NCBI RefSeq assembly: GCF_900108315.1
Contig: NZ_FNVB01000007.1
Location: 186,001-250,000, forward strand
Reading direction: 5' to 3'
Origin: Saccharopolyspora kobensis
GTDB lineage: Bacteria > Actinomycetota > Actinomycetes > Mycobacteriales > Pseudonocardiaceae
DNA: 64,000 bases
The number at the start of each line of letters is the position of its first letter. Within the stretch, counting starts at the first letter, position 1. The notes under the pieces are model-generated. The model was not told where the DNA came from, ran no database searches, and saw only the letters and a list, made by a program, of their open reading frames with translations. Positions 6,618 to 17,278 of the stretch are shown in pieces. The translations under genes and the position numbers were made by a program.

Positions 6618-8393
6618 GTGTCCGAAGCGCAACTCGACAATCCCGTCCGATCAGTGCTCAGCGAAGCCCCGCAGGCTGCTTCCCGACCGCTCCGCGCGTG
6701 GCAGCGCAGAGCGCTCACCAAGTATCTGTCGACCAAGCCGCAGGACTTCCTGGCCGTCGCGACGCCGGGCGCGGGCAAGACCACCTTCGGACTCCGGATC
6801 GCCGCGGAGCTGCTGGCCGACCGCACGGTCGAAGCCGTGACCGTCGTCGCGCCGACCGAGCACCTCAAGCACCAGTGGGCGCTGGCCGCCGCCGGCGCGG
6901 GCATCGCGCTGGACCCGAACTTCCGCAACGCCGACGGCATCACCTCCAGCGACTACCAGGGCGTCGTCGTCACCTACGCGCAGGTCGCGGCGCACGAAGC
7001 CCTGCACCGGGTGCGCACCGAGCGCCGCAAGACGCTGGTGATCCTCGACGAGGTGCACCACGCCGGTGACGCGAAGTCCTGGGGTGACGCGATCCGGGAG
7101 GCCTTCACCCCGGCCGTGCGGCGCCTGTCGCTGACCGGTACGCCGTTCCGCAGCGACGACTCGCCGATCCCGTTCATCAGCTACGAACCCGACGCCGACG
7201 GCTCGCTGCGCAGCCGCCCCGACCACGCCTACGGCTACTCGGACGCGCTCAACGACGGCGTCGTCCGGCCGGTGGTCTTCCTGGCCTACTCCGGCGAGGC
7301 GCGGTGGCGCACCAGCGCCGGTGACGAGTTCAGCGCCCGCCTCGGCGAGCCGCTGACGGCCGAGCAGACCGCCCGGGCCTGGCGCACCGCCCTGGACCCG
7401 TCGGGCGACTGGATCCCGGCCGTGCTGCGGGCCGCGGACACGCGGTTGGCGCAGCTGCGCAAGGGCGGCATGCCCGACGCCGGTGGGCTGGTGATCGCCA
7501 CCGACCACGTCACCGCCAAGGCCTACGCCAAGGCGCTGCAGCAGATCACCGGCACCGAACCGGTAGTGGTGCTCTCCGACGACCCGCAGGCCTCCGGGCG
7601 GATCGCCGAGTTCTCCGAGTCCGACGACCGCTGGATGGTCGCGGTCCGGATGGTCAGCGAAGGCGTCGACGTGCCGCGGCTGGCCGTCGGCGTGTACGCC
7701 ACCAGCGCCTCGACGCCGCTGTTCTTCGCGCAGGCCATCGGCCGCTTCGTGCGATCCCGGCGGCCGGGGGAGACGGCCAGCGTCTTCCTGCCGAGCGTGC
7801 CGGTGCTGCTGGAGCTGGCCAGCCAGCTGGAGACCCAGCGCGACCACGTGCTGGGCAAGCCGCACCGGGAGAAGGACGGCTGGGACGACGAGCTGCTCGC
7901 CCAGGCCAACCGCAAGGAGGACGAGCCCGGCGAGGAGGAGAAGGCGTTCACCTCGCTGGGCGCCGAGGCCGAGCTGGACCAGGTGATCTACGACGGTTCG
8001 TCGTTCGGCACCGCGGCCTTCAGCACCTCCGAGGAGGAGCAGGACTACCTCGGTCTGCCGGGTCTGCTGGAGCCCGACCAGGTGCGGGCGCTGCTGCGGC
8101 AGCGCCAGTCCCAGCAGCTCGACGACGTCGCCAAGCGCGAGGCCGAGGCGAAGGCGGCCAAGGCCGCCGAGCAGGCCGAGCAGCGCGCGAACGCGAAGCC
8201 GCAGAGCGTGCAGGAGCGGCTGCAGAAGCTCCGCAAGGAGCTGAACACCCTGGTGTCGCTGCACCACCACCGGACCCGCAAGCCGCACGGCAAGATCTAC
8301 AACGAGCTGCAGAAGTCCTGCGGCGGCCCGCCGACGGCGATGGCCACGATCGAGCAGCTCGAAGAGCGCATCGCCACCCTCCGCTCCTGGTAG
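6618..8393 (+). CDS. DEAD/DEAH-box superfamily 2 helicase
   Basis: The 591-residue protein has all main SF2 motifs. Walker A is TPGAGKTT at residues 49-56, the Walker B/DEXH box is ILDEVHHAGD near 142, and motif III is LTGTPF. Motifs V and VI follow in the second RecA domain (SEGVDVPRLAVGVYAT and QAIGRFVRSRRPGE). The C-terminal third is a Glu/Lys/Gln-rich coiled coil (about 480-560) ending in a small helical domain. The domain order resembles XPB/type III restriction-type DNA translocases. A GTG start follows GGAGCGGCGAGCC. It is a conserved actinobacterial gene beside YihY and DUF3039; the physiological role is not known. Confidence 0.85.
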   Translation: MSEAQLDNPVRSVLSEAPQAASRPLRAWQRRALTKYLSTKPQDFLAVATPGAGKTTFGLRIAAELLADRTVEAVTVVAPTEHLKHQWALAAAGAGIALDPNFRNADGITSSDYQGVVVTYAQVAAHEALHRVRTERRKTLVILDEVHHAGDAKSWGDAIREAFTPAVRRLSLTGTPFRSDDSPIPFISYEPDADGSLRSRPDHAYGYSDALNDGVVRPVVFLAYSGEARWRTSAGDEFSARLGEPLTAEQTARAWRTALDPSGDWIPAVLRAADTRLAQLRKGGMPDAGGLVIATDHVTAKAYAKALQQITGTEPVVVLSDDPQASGRIAEFSESDDRWMVAVRMVSEGVDVPRLAVGVYATSASTPLFFAQAIGRFVRSRRPGETASVFLPSVPVLLELASQLETQRDHVLGKPHREKDGWDDELLAQANRKEDEPGEEEKAFTSLGAEAELDQVIYDGSSFGTAAFSTSEEEQDYLGLPGLLEPDQVRALLRQRQSQQLDDVAKREAEAKAAKAAEQAEQRANAKPQSVQERLQKLRKELNTLVSLHHHRTRKPHGKIYNELQKSCGGPPTAMATIEQLEERIATLRSW

Positions 8394-8704
8394 GGCTCGA
8401 CCGGCTCCTCGCCTTCACGCGTGGACGCGGCTGCGGAGCAGCTCCGCGCGACGCTCGCAGCCGCGCACCTCGCTCGGGCGGAGCTCGGTCGAAGCGTTGC
8501 GGGCGGAGCACGACTCCGGAGTCAGCGCGAACCAACTCGCCCAACACGTCCACGGTCTGATGTCCGGTGCGCGCGTTGGAGGGCGATCGGAGCGGGACGG
8601 CACCCGCTGATCGACGAGCGCCACGAATGGCTCGGATCCCGCCGGAACCGTAACCCGCCCCGAACGGCGCAGCGCGATCGGTTCTGCTGGCCGGTCCGGT
8701 CTCC
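8394..8704. other. Non-coding gap between helicase and cysteine desulfurase-like gene
   Basis: About 310 bp without a convincing gene. An open frame runs through it in phase with the downstream gene, but it is Arg-rich with atypical codon use and no ribosome site. Short GC palindromes around 8430-8450 may include the helicase terminator. Nothing else is recognised. Confidence 0.4.
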
Positions 8705-8710
8705 TAGGGT
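8705..8710 (+). promoter_or_regulatory. -10 element of the cysteine desulfurase-like gene
   Basis: TAGGGT lies 7 nt before the ATG at 8718 and fits TANNNT. No ribosome site intervenes, so the transcript is probably leaderless. Confidence 0.45.
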
Positions 8711-8717
8711 CGGGGCC

Positions 8718-9926
8718 ATGGCTTTCGACGTGGAGAAGGTCCGGGCGCAGTACCCGGCGCTGGCCGATGGCAGGGCGTGGCTGGACGGAGCGGCGGGCAC
8801 GCAGGTGCCGCAGCCGGTGATCGATGCCGTCACCGACGCCTACCGGGTCGGGATGTCGAACGTGGGCGGTCCGTACGCGTCCAGCCGCCGGGCCGGCGGG
8901 ATCGTCGCCGAGGCGCGAGCGGCGGTGGCCGACCTGGTCGGGGCGCGCGATCCGGCCTGCGTGGTGTTCGGCCCGAGCATGACCGCGCTGACCTACCGGT
9001 TCGCCGCGGTGCTGGCCGACGGCTGGCGGCCCGGCGACGAGGTCGTGGTGACCCAGCTGGACCACGACGCCAACGTCCGGCCGTGGATCCAGCACGCGCA
9101 GCGCGCGGGCGCGTCGGTGCGGGTGGCGGAGCTGGATCCGGCGACCGGTGAGCTGCCCGCGCAGCGCGTCACCGATCTCATCGGCGAGCGCACCAAGCTG
9201 GTCGCGGTCACCGCGGCGTCGAACGTGCTGGGCACCATGCCCGACCTGCGCACGATCACCGACCGGGCCCGCCAGGTGGGCGCGCTCTCCTACGTCGACG
9301 GCGTGCAGCACTGCCCGCACGCGCACGTGCAGCTCGCGGAGCTCGGCGCGGACTTCTACGCGACCAGCGCCTACAAGTGGGCGGGACCGCACCTGGCCGC
9401 GGTGGTCGCGGGGGACCCGTGGTCGCTGGAGAACCTGCACCCGGACAAGCTCAAGCCGTCGCCGGACACCTCACCGGACCGCTTCGAGCTCGGCACCAAC
9501 CCGTTCGCCGCCATGGCAGGCGTCGTGGCCGCGGTGGAGCACCTGGCCGGGCTGGATTCCGACGCCGACGGCAGCCGCGCCGACCGCCTGGCGGTCTCCC
9601 GGCGCGCTGTGGTCGCCCACGAGGAGGCACTCGCCGGAGTGCTGTTCGACGGCATCGCGGCCCTGGACGGTGTGGTGCGCTACGGCGCTCCGCAAGGCCC
9701 GTGCACGCCTACGGCCTTCTTCGGCCTTCCCGGCGCGGAACCCCGGCAGGTGGCCGAGCGGCTGTCAGAGCGGGGTCTCAACGTCTCCCACGGCCATTCC
9801 TACGCGTGGGAGGCCGTGCACGCCCTGGGCATCGGTCCGCAGGGCGGGGTGCGCGCGAGCCTGTCGCACTACACCGACGAATCCGACGTCCGCCGCCTCC
9901 TCGAAGCCCTCGCCGACCTCACCTGA
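8718..9926 (+). CDS. Cysteine desulfurase-like class V aminotransferase (VC1184 subfamily)
   Basis: The 402-residue protein is a fold-type I PLP enzyme. The PLP lysine lies in TSAYKWAGPH near residue 221, preceded by the Asp/His pair YVDGVQHCPH that stacks on the cofactor. The N-terminus (RAQYPALADGRAWLDGAAGTQVP) and the segment FGPSMTALTYRFA match the TIGR01976 subfamily. A conserved mobile-loop Cys that would mark a true desulfurase is not evident, so the reaction (sulfur mobilisation, lyase or aminotransferase) is unproven. The start is the ATG 7 nt after TAGGGT. No iron-sulfur assembly genes lie nearby, which argues against a housekeeping IscS role. Confidence 0.8.
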   Translation: MAFDVEKVRAQYPALADGRAWLDGAAGTQVPQPVIDAVTDAYRVGMSNVGGPYASSRRAGGIVAEARAAVADLVGARDPACVVFGPSMTALTYRFAAVLADGWRPGDEVVVTQLDHDANVRPWIQHAQRAGASVRVAELDPATGELPAQRVTDLIGERTKLVAVTAASNVLGTMPDLRTITDRARQVGALSYVDGVQHCPHAHVQLAELGADFYATSAYKWAGPHLAAVVAGDPWSLENLHPDKLKPSPDTSPDRFELGTNPFAAMAGVVAAVEHLAGLDSDADGSRADRLAVSRRAVVAHEEALAGVLFDGIAALDGVVRYGAPQGPCTPTAFFGLPGAEPRQVAERLSERGLNVSHGHSYAWEAVHALGIGPQGGVRASLSHYTDESDVRRLLEALADLT

Positions 9927-10017
9927 CACCCGAGGCCCGATCGGCAACAGCAGTCGCGCCTGTTGCTCGGCCAACCGCACCGCCACGCAAGGTGGACCTG
10001 GAAACCCTCGAAAACGG

Positions 10018-10052
10018 GCCGTGCCCCCGCAGGAAGCCTGCGGGGGCACGGC
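10018..10052. terminator. Strong hairpin terminator after the DUF7455 gene
   Basis: Perfect 16-bp arms (10018-10033 and 10037-10052) enclose a 3-nt loop. On the minus strand the stem is followed by CCGTTTTCG, so it is oriented to end transcription of the small DUF7455 gene, whose stop lies 19 bp away. It can also stop the convergent cysteine desulfurase-like transcript. Confidence 0.8.
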
Positions 10053-10071
10053 CATCTCGTCTGACGGGTGT

Positions 10072-10257
10072 TTACTGCTCGTCCTGCTGCAGGTCGGCCT
10101 GCACGTCGCGCAGCCCGGCCTCGTACGCGCGGGCGTGGTGCCCGCAGAACAGAAGCTCCCCACCGGATGGCAATACGGCGCGAAGCTTGGCAGCGGCCCC
10201 GCAGCGGTCGCAGCGGTCGGCGGCGGTCAGCTCGGGGCGGGTGAGCGTTCCCGGCAT
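10072..10257 (-). CDS. DUF7455 small zinc-binding-type protein
   Basis: The 61-residue protein reads TLTRPELTAADRCDRCGAAA and then LPSGGELLFCGHHARAYE. The CDRC pair and the FCGHH cluster could bind one zinc ion. This small family is conserved in actinobacteria just downstream of, or next to, the principal sigma factor gene; its role is unknown. The start is the ATG with GGAGGGAG 6-8 nt upstream; a longer frame begins at 10290 without a ribosome site. A 9-bp stem-loop lies in its 5' untranslated region, and a strong terminator follows. Confidence 0.8.
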   Translation of the reverse strand: MPGTLTRPELTAADRCDRCGAAAKLRAVLPSGGELLFCGHHARAYEAGLRDVQADLQQDEQ

Positions 10258-10276
10258 AGTGATCTCCCTCCGTCCC

Positions 10277-10298
10277 GGCGTCGGAAACATCCGACGCC
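10277..10298 (-). other. Stem-loop in the DUF7455 5' untranslated region
   Basis: Perfect 9-bp arms (GGCGTCGGA and its complement) with a 4-nt loop lie just upstream of the GGAGGGAG ribosome site of the DUF7455 gene. The distance leaves the ribosome site free, so it may stabilise the message or serve as a protein-binding element. Confidence 0.35.
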
Positions 10299-10676
10299 CT
10301 CGATCCTGCTACGACCACCGGTGGCCCACTGGCTGCGGGGTCGGTGCTCGTGGCTCCACTCTTCCAGACGCTTGGGCCGTAGTCAGTGTTCCCGCGCCGA
10401 CCGGCGACGGTCGTCACCATTAAGCACCCGGTTGCAGCAGCGTCGTGCGCGGAACGTGATCGAATCCGCGAAAACCCTTGTGACTAGGGAAAATGACGGC
10501 GCCGCCGCGATCAGCGCGAAGTCCGGTGTTGATCTGATTCCGGACATTCGGTGTTTCAGATCACAGAACGGGCGCTGTCCGATGCGCGCCGTTTCCGCTG
10601 GAAGCGAACAGCGAATCCCATCAGTCGGACCGCTCGAGCCGCCGAATGGACGCCCCGGTCCGGGGTCGAACAGCAG
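10299..10676. other. Intergenic region between the DUF7455 gene and sigA
   Basis: About 380 bp with lower GC than its neighbours and no convincing gene on either strand. It should contain the promoter of the minus-strand DUF7455 gene; no clear -35/-10 pair could be assigned. Nothing else is recognised. Confidence 0.4.
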
Positions 10677-10710
10677 CGAGGGCCGTCGACCGGGTGGTCG
10701 ACGGCCCTCG
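10677..10710 (-). terminator. sigA terminator hairpin
   Basis: Perfect 15-bp arms (10677-10691 and 10696-10710) with a GGGT loop start 14 nt after the sigA stop codon on the minus strand. There is no T-run, the usual form in high-GC actinobacteria. Confidence 0.75.
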
Positions 10711-10724
10711 CCGGGTCCTGCTGA

Positions 10725-12110
<1,386 letters not shown>

Positions 12111-12282
12111 GTACGCCCTTTCGCGACGGTCGATCAGGGCTGGCCGGAGGGCGCGAAACCTCGGCCGCCAAAGGTCGGGGAACAACCCACCGGATTCCAG
12201 TCCCTCCGGAAAGGGGAGAACACCAGGTGATATCGGTGTTTTCGCCTTGTCGAAGGGCCTCGATCCGAGCGGGCCGTGTTCC

Positions 12283-12288
12283 ATTGTA
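12283..12288 (-). promoter_or_regulatory. Probable sigA -10 element
   Basis: On the minus strand TACAAT, one base from TATAAT, lies about 170 nt upstream of the sigA GTG start. No good -35 hexamer sits 16-19 bp before it. It would give a 5' leader of about 165 nt, long enough for regulation. Confidence 0.45.
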
Positions 12289-12362
12289 ACTGCGATGCGG
12301 GGGTGCGGTTCCGCTGCAAGGCGGAGTCCGCGTGCCCCATCGTGTGCTAGGCGACCGTCAGG

Positions 12363-13121
<759 letters not shown>

Positions 13122-13190
13122 GGCCGATCCTTCCTATTCGATTCAGATCGAGGTGTGCAGACCTTAACCGGGTTGTGTTGCGATGTGGGC

Positions 13191-14012
13191 GTGGGATTGG
13201 CAACTGAAGTAGACGCAATGGCGTTGCGCGAGGTCGCGGTGCAGATCGCCCGCGAAGCCGCACAACTGGCCCGCACCGTGCGTGACGATGCTGTCACGGA
13301 TGGTGTTGACACGAAGAGTACCGAAACCGATGTCGTGACAGCCGGTGATCGCGCGGTGGAGCGCTTGGTCCGCGAGCGGCTCGCCGAGCTGCGGCCCGGC
13401 GAATCGGTGCTGGGGGAGGAGGAAGGCGGCGAGCGGGCGCTCGAAGGGCTGCGCTGGGTCGTCGACCCGATCGACGGCACGGTCAACTACCTGTACGGGT
13501 TCCCGTGGTACTCGGTGTCGCTGGCCGCGCAGCTCGACGGGCGTTCGGTGGCCGGTGCGGTCGTCGAGCCGGTATCCGGGCGGGTCTGGAGCGCGGCCAC
13601 CGGGCACGGCGCGTTCCTGGACGGCCAGCGCCTGCGCGTCTCGGCCGCCGACCGGCTGGACCTGTCGCTGATCGGCACCGGTTTCGCCTACGACGTCGAC
13701 CGCCGCAAGGCGCAGGCGGCGGTGGTGGGCCGGTTGCTGGGGCAGGTGCGCGACATCCGCCGCGCCGGTGTGGCGTCGCTGGACCTGTGCGCGGTCGCCG
13801 CCGGCTGGCTGGACGGCATGTACGAGGTCGGCCTGAAGCGGTGGGACTGGGCGGCAGGCGTCCTGATCGCCGAGGAGGCCGGTGCCCGGCTGCGGCTGCC
13901 GGAGCGCGGCAGCGCGGACGGATTGGGCGACGAGATGCTGATCTGCGCCACGCCGGGCATCGCCGATGCGCTCACCGAGGCGCTGCGCGAGGCCGACGCG
14001 GGCCAGGTCTGA
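13191..14012 (+). CDS. suhB: Inositol monophosphatase family protein
   Basis: The 273-residue protein has the Mg2+-dependent phosphatase motifs. These are GEEEGG (metal ligand Glu) near residue 75, WVVDPIDGTVNYLYGFPWYS (the DP-I-DGT motif) near 90, and KRWDWAAGVLIAEEAGA (W-D motif) near 220. Substrates are inositol-1-phosphate and related sugar phosphates, feeding phosphatidylinositol synthesis in actinobacteria. GTG at 13191 is chosen because a -10-like TGCGAT lies 6 nt before it. ATG at 13218 (264 residues) is an equally plausible start. It diverges from ppgK, the same arrangement as suhB/ppgK in mycobacteria (Rv2701c/Rv2702). Confidence 0.9.
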   Translation: MGLATEVDAMALREVAVQIAREAAQLARTVRDDAVTDGVDTKSTETDVVTAGDRAVERLVRERLAELRPGESVLGEEEGGERALEGLRWVVDPIDGTVNYLYGFPWYSVSLAAQLDGRSVAGAVVEPVSGRVWSAATGHGAFLDGQRLRVSAADRLDLSLIGTGFAYDVDRRKAQAAVVGRLLGQVRDIRRAGVASLDLCAVAAGWLDGMYEVGLKRWDWAAGVLIAEEAGARLRLPERGSADGLGDEMLICATPGIADALTEALREADAGQV

Positions 14013-14063
14013 CCGGCGGTTCGGGCGCGCGGGCCGGTGGAGGCCGGATCGCGCGCCCGGCGC

Positions 14064-14768
14064 TCAGCAGTGCACGTCGCGTGCCTTGGTGAGCAGTTCC
14101 TCGTCGATCTTCGGCGGCGTGACCTCCTGGTTCGCGCCGCCCTGCTGATCGCGCTGCGGCACCCAGTTCTCCAGCTCCTGGAGCACCTGCTTGGCCGCCG
14201 AGGTGGTCTTGATGTCGTCGAACTTCGAACCCAGCGCGAAGTCGACGGTGGCGTCCGACCGGTCGTCGCGGACCAGCTGCGCGCACGGCGCGATCAGGCT
14301 CAGCGTGCGCGCCGCGCTCACCCCGGCGCCGCCGAAGCGGATCTGGCCGTGGCACTTCAGGTCGTAGTTGACGTAGACCGGGTCGTTGTCCGCGCCGCCC
14401 TCGGCGAAGCCGAGGCTGCTCAGCTCGTCGCTGACCAGCGTGGCCTGCCTGCTCTCCCCGTTGCCGTTGAGCACCCGGACCTGCACGTCCTGCGGCGGGA
14501 TGGGGCCGGTGGAGTCCAGCGCGTCGCGCGCGAGCATCTCGCCCAGCGGCACCTGCTCGGTCGGCTCCTCACCGGCGGCCGGTGCGGCGGTCGGCGGGGT
14601 CGGCGGGTTGCAGGTGGTGGCGGCTTCGATGTCCTGCACGGAATCGAAGACGCGGGTCCACAGGAAGCCGGCCGCCACCACGAGGCAGGCCAGCACCAGC
14701 AGAGCGGGCAGTGGCCGACGGCGCCGGTACCCGGCCCGTCGTCCCCCCCTTGCACCAACGGCTGCCAC
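14064..14768 (-). CDS. cei: Envelope integrity protein Cei (LytR C-terminal domain)
   Basis: The 234-residue protein has a basic N-terminus, a single membrane anchor (LPALLVLACLVVAAGFLW, about 21-38) and a Pro/Thr-rich linker. The extracytoplasmic LytR_C-type domain begins at VQVRVLNGNGESRQATLVSD. Three Cys residues in the exported part could form disulfides, one of them being the final residue. It matches Cei (Rv2700) of M. tuberculosis, which is needed for envelope integrity and virulence. GTG start with GGGAGGGGC upstream. It lies in the expected position between suhB and the DUF4193 gene. Confidence 0.85.
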   Translation of the reverse strand: MAAVGARGGRRAGYRRRRPLPALLVLACLVVAAGFLWTRVFDSVQDIEAATTCNPPTPPTAAPAAGEEPTEQVPLGEMLARDALDSTGPIPPQDVQVRVLNGNGESRQATLVSDELSSLGFAEGGADNDPVYVNYDLKCHGQIRFGGAGVSAARTLSLIAPCAQLVRDDRSDATVDFALGSKFDDIKTTSAAKQVLQELENWVPQRDQQGGANQEVTPPKIDEELLTKARDVHC

Positions 14769-15228
14769 GTCCCGCCCCTCCCTGGAAGCTCCTCATCCGT
14801 GCACTGGATCAAGCCTATGCGGAGAAGTCCCGTCGTGCGGTGCCGGACGGCCTTGCTGTGTCGCGACCGACGCCGCACCGGTGCTGAATCGATGTGGTCC
14901 GGGCGAACAACCAGCGCACGGCATCGCGGGGCCGGGGAACGGGCAACCGGTGGCATCGGCGAGGGGCCGCGCCGGTTTGATCTTCGGGAAGCCGCGGATG
15001 CAGTGAACACCACACCTATGGGTGACCTGATGCATGTGCGGATTCGCCATGAGCTACCCTCTCGGCGCCTCACGGAGTGCCGGATGAGGCAAGTCGCTCA
15101 TAACGGGGGAACTGAACACGTTGCAGGGCGAGACCACGATCACTGCGCCGCCGGGCACAAATCCTGGTCCTGGAACGTTTACCAGCGGCACACCATTGCA
15201 GTCTCCACAAACGCAGGGGTGAATCAGG
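14769..15228. other. Divergent intergenic region between cei and the DUF4193 gene
   Basis: About 460 bp with no convincing gene. It must hold the promoters of both flanking genes. An imperfect palindrome ATCCGTGCACTGGAT sits about 30 bp upstream of cei, and CACCTATGGGTG lies near 15012. No -35/-10 pair is clear enough to annotate. The length suggests additional regulation or a long leader for the DUF4193 gene. Confidence 0.4.
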
Positions 15229-15528
15229 ATGGCGACCGACTACGACGCTCCGCGCCGGGAGTCCGAGGACTTGGCAGAGGACTCGCTGGAGGAGCTGAAG
15301 GCGCGACGCAACGATGCGCAATCGGGCGTCGTCGACGAGGACGAAGGGGCGATCGCGGAGAACTTCGAGCTCCCGGGCGCTGACCTGTCCGGCGAGGAGA
15401 TGACCGTCAAGGTCCTCCCGAAGCAGGCGGACGAGTTCACGTGCGCGAGCTGCTTCCTCGTCCACCACCGCAGCCGACTGGCCGAGACGAAGAACGGCCA
15501 GCTGATCTGCCGCGACTGCGCGGCCTGA
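15229..15528 (+). CDS. DUF4193 zinc-ribbon-like protein
   Basis: The 99-residue protein is highly acidic at the N-terminus and ends with FTCASCFLVHHRSRLAETKN then ICRDCAA. The two CxxC pairs (CASC and CRDC) form a probable four-Cys zinc ribbon. This is the actinobacteria-specific DUF4193 family (Rv2699c), of unknown function but strongly conserved beside cei. ATG start with AGGGGTGAATCAGG upstream. A strong intrinsic terminator follows within 35 nt, so it is transcribed alone. Confidence 0.85.
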   Translation: MATDYDAPRRESEDLAEDSLEELKARRNDAQSGVVDEDEGAIAENFELPGADLSGEEMTVKVLPKQADEFTCASCFLVHHRSRLAETKNGQLICRDCAA

Positions 15529-15562
15529 ACATCGGGCGGACGTCGACGAAACCGGGGAGTGG

Positions 15563-15598
15563 CTGGGCACACGCAGGGCGTGTGCCCAGTTGTCTTTT
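15563..15598 (+). terminator. Intrinsic terminator after the DUF4193 gene
   Basis: Perfect 12-bp arms (15563-15574 and 15578-15589) with an AGG loop are followed by TTGTCTTTT. This is the most canonical Rho-independent terminator of the window. Confidence 0.85.
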
Positions 15599-15615
15599 GC
15601 ACCGCCCGGTCCCGC

Positions 15616-16122
15616 TCAGGCCTTGCCCAGCGCCTTGACGAGCTCCGCGGGCCGCCGGGTGCTGACCACCCAGTACGGCGTGGGGTCGTCCGGATCGTCC
15701 AGCCAGATCCGCACCGAGGTCCGGATCGAGGAGCGGTGCACCATGAACGCGGCCGGATCCAGGTCCGGTCCCAGCGCCCGGCGCTGCTCCTGCGGGGTGA
15801 TGATCTCGACCTCGTCGACGAACCGCAGCGGCAGGTGCGCATCGCCCACCCACAGCTCACCGCCGTTGACCTCGACCTTGGTCCGGCCCAGCCACAGCGG
15901 GATGGCGATCGCCAGCGGCACCAGCACCGCGTACGGCAGCCACGCCCGGATTCCCGGGTAACCCATGTGCACCTGCGCGGCCATCAGCACGGCGCCGATC
16001 AACGGCAGCGGCCAGGACCACCAGGCCGCGTACAGCCGCTCCCGGAACACCGGGCGCTCCGTCGAGTTCGCCTGACCGGGCAAGTCGCCGGTCGTGCTGG
16101 CCGCTTCTACGCTTTCCGACAC
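15616..16122 (-). CDS. DUF3093 membrane protein
   Basis: The 168-residue protein has two hydrophobic helices (about 33-51 and 59-78) and then a soluble beta-rich C-terminal domain. Segments such as [20 protein letters not shown] and [20 protein letters not shown] match DUF3093. The C-terminal part resembles a PH-like fold. The function is unknown. The homologue in M. tuberculosis is Rv2698, next to dut. The GTG start lies 6 nt after a TACCCT -10 hexamer, so the message is probably leaderless and shares its promoter DNA with the divergent dut gene. Confidence 0.85.
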   Translation of the reverse strand: MSESVEAASTTGDLPGQANSTERPVFRERLYAAWWSWPLPLIGAVLMAAQVHMGYPGIRAWLPYAVLVPLAIAIPLWLGRTKVEVNGGELWVGDAHLPLRFVDEVEIITPQEQRRALGPDLDPAAFMVHRSSIRTSVRIWLDDPDDPTPYWVVSTRRPAELVKALGKA

Positions 16123-16128
16123 CTCTTC

Positions 16129-16138
16129 AGGGTAGTCT
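16129..16138. promoter_or_regulatory. Overlapping divergent -10 elements of DUF3093 gene and dut
   Basis: The minus strand reads TACCCT at 16134-16129, 6 nt before the DUF3093 GTG. The plus strand reads TAGTCT at 16133-16138, 8 nt before the dut GTG. The hexamers share two base pairs. Both fit TANNNT and both would give leaderless messages, so only one polymerase could occupy the site at a time. Confidence 0.6.
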
Positions 16139-16146
16139 CGCCGCCC

Positions 16147-16638
16147 GTGTCGAACGTGAAGGTCCTGCTTACCCGACTTGACCCCGATGTGCCGCTGCCG
16201 TCCTACGCCAAACCCGGCGACGCCGGAGCGGACCTGGTGACGACCACCGACCTGGTGCTCGAACCCGGCGAACGCGCGGTGGTGGGCACCGGCATCGCGC
16301 TGGCGCTGCCCGAGGGCTACGCCGGTTTCGTGCACCCGCGCTCCGGACTGGCCGCCAAGGCCGGGTTGAGCGTGGTCAACGCGCCCGGCACGGTCGATTC
16401 CGGGTACCGCGGTGAGATCAAGGTCTGCCTGATCAATCATGATCGGGAAGACTCGCTGTCGTTGCGGCGCGGCGACCGCATCGCGCAGCTCGTCGTGCAG
16501 CGGGTCGAGCACGCGGTGTTCCAGGAGGTCGACGAGCTGCCCGCGTCGCAGCGGGGCGCCGGGGGCTACGGGTCCACCGGCGGGCACGAGGTGCTGGCGG
16601 TCTCGGGAACCGAGGCCGGTCACAGGACGGAGGGCTGA
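16147..16638 (+). CDS. dut: dUTP diphosphatase
   Basis: The 163-residue trimeric dUTPase hydrolyses dUTP to dUMP and pyrophosphate, keeping uracil out of DNA and supplying thymidylate synthesis. All five motifs are present: PGDAGADL (I), [10 protein letters not shown] (II), [11 protein letters not shown] (III), [11 protein letters not shown] (IV) and [10 protein letters not shown] (V). Motif V has Tyr where most enzymes have Phe as the uracil-stacking residue. The GTG start is the first codon after a closely placed -10. It is followed 4 nt downstream by the DUF3710 gene, the order known from mycobacteria (Rv2697c-Rv2696c). Confidence 0.97.
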   Translation: MSNVKVLLTRLDPDVPLPSYAKPGDAGADLVTTTDLVLEPGERAVVGTGIALALPEGYAGFVHPRSGLAAKAGLSVVNAPGTVDSGYRGEIKVCLINHDREDSLSLRRGDRIAQLVVQRVEHAVFQEVDELPASQRGAGGYGSTGGHEVLAVSGTEAGHRTEG

Positions 16639-16642
16639 GGGG

Positions 16643-17278
16643 ATGTTCGGATTTGGCCGCGGTCGGGGCAAGCGCGCCGACGACGTGGTTGAGGAGTCGG
16701 CGGAAGACGAGGCCGTCCCGGAGCGCGGGCCGTTCGACGAGAGCGAGGCGCCGAAGGACGAGGTCGAGCGCCTCGACCTGGGTTCGGTGCGGTTGCCGGT
16801 GCCCGAAGGCGGCCAGCTCCAGGTCGAGGTGGACCCGGCAGGCCCGGTGCGGGCGGTGCACGTGGTCACCCCGGTCGGCCGGCTGACCGTGAGCGCCTTC
16901 GCCGCGCCGCGCAGCGACGGCCTGTGGCGCGAGGTCAGCGGCGAGCTCGCCGAGCAGCTGCGCAAGGACGGCGCCCGGGTGCACACCGAGGAAGGCGAGT
17001 GGGGCACGGAGCTGGTGGCCGACTCGCCGAAGGCGGCGCTGCGCTTCATCGGCGTGGACGGCCCGCGCTGGCTGCTGCGAGGGGTCGCGGCCGGTCCGGC
17101 CGAGACCGCCGAGGAGTGCGCGAAGCTGCTGTACGCGGTGCTCGACGAGACGATCGTGGTGCGCGGCACCGACCCGATGCCGGTGCGCACCCCGCTGCCC
17201 ATCCAGCTGCCGGAAGCGATCCTGCGGCACATCCAGCAGGCGCAGCAGGCCCAGGGCAACGGCCAGGCCGCGCAGTGA
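16643..17278 (+). CDS. DUF3710 protein
   Basis: The 211-residue protein starts MFGFGRGRGKRADD, then an acidic stretch, then a compact domain. That domain contains VTPVGRLTVSAFAAPRSDGLWREV and EWGTELVADSPKAALRFIGVDGPRWLLRG. This is DUF3710 (Rv2696c), conserved and uncharacterised in actinobacteria. No signal peptide or membrane helix is present, so it is cytoplasmic. The start is the ATG after GAGGGG, 4 nt after the dut stop. The stop overlaps the GTG of a small downstream frame, suggesting translational coupling in the dut operon. Confidence 0.85.
   Translation: MFGFGRGRGKRADDVVEESAEDEAVPERGPFDESEAPKDEVERLDLGSVRLPVPEGGQLQVEVDPAGPVRAVHVVTPVGRLTVSAFAAPRSDGLWREVSGELAEQLRKDGARVHTEEGEWGTELVADSPKAALRFIGVDGPRWLLRGVAAGPAETAEECAKLLYAVLDETIVVRGTDPMPVRTPLPIQLPEAILRHIQQAQQAQGNGQAAQ

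Noticed and set aside
8421..8717. N-terminal extension of the cysteine desulfurase-like protein
   Set aside because: The extension is Arg-rich with no family counterpart, while the ATG at 8718 has a -10 element in leaderless position and starts the conserved domain.
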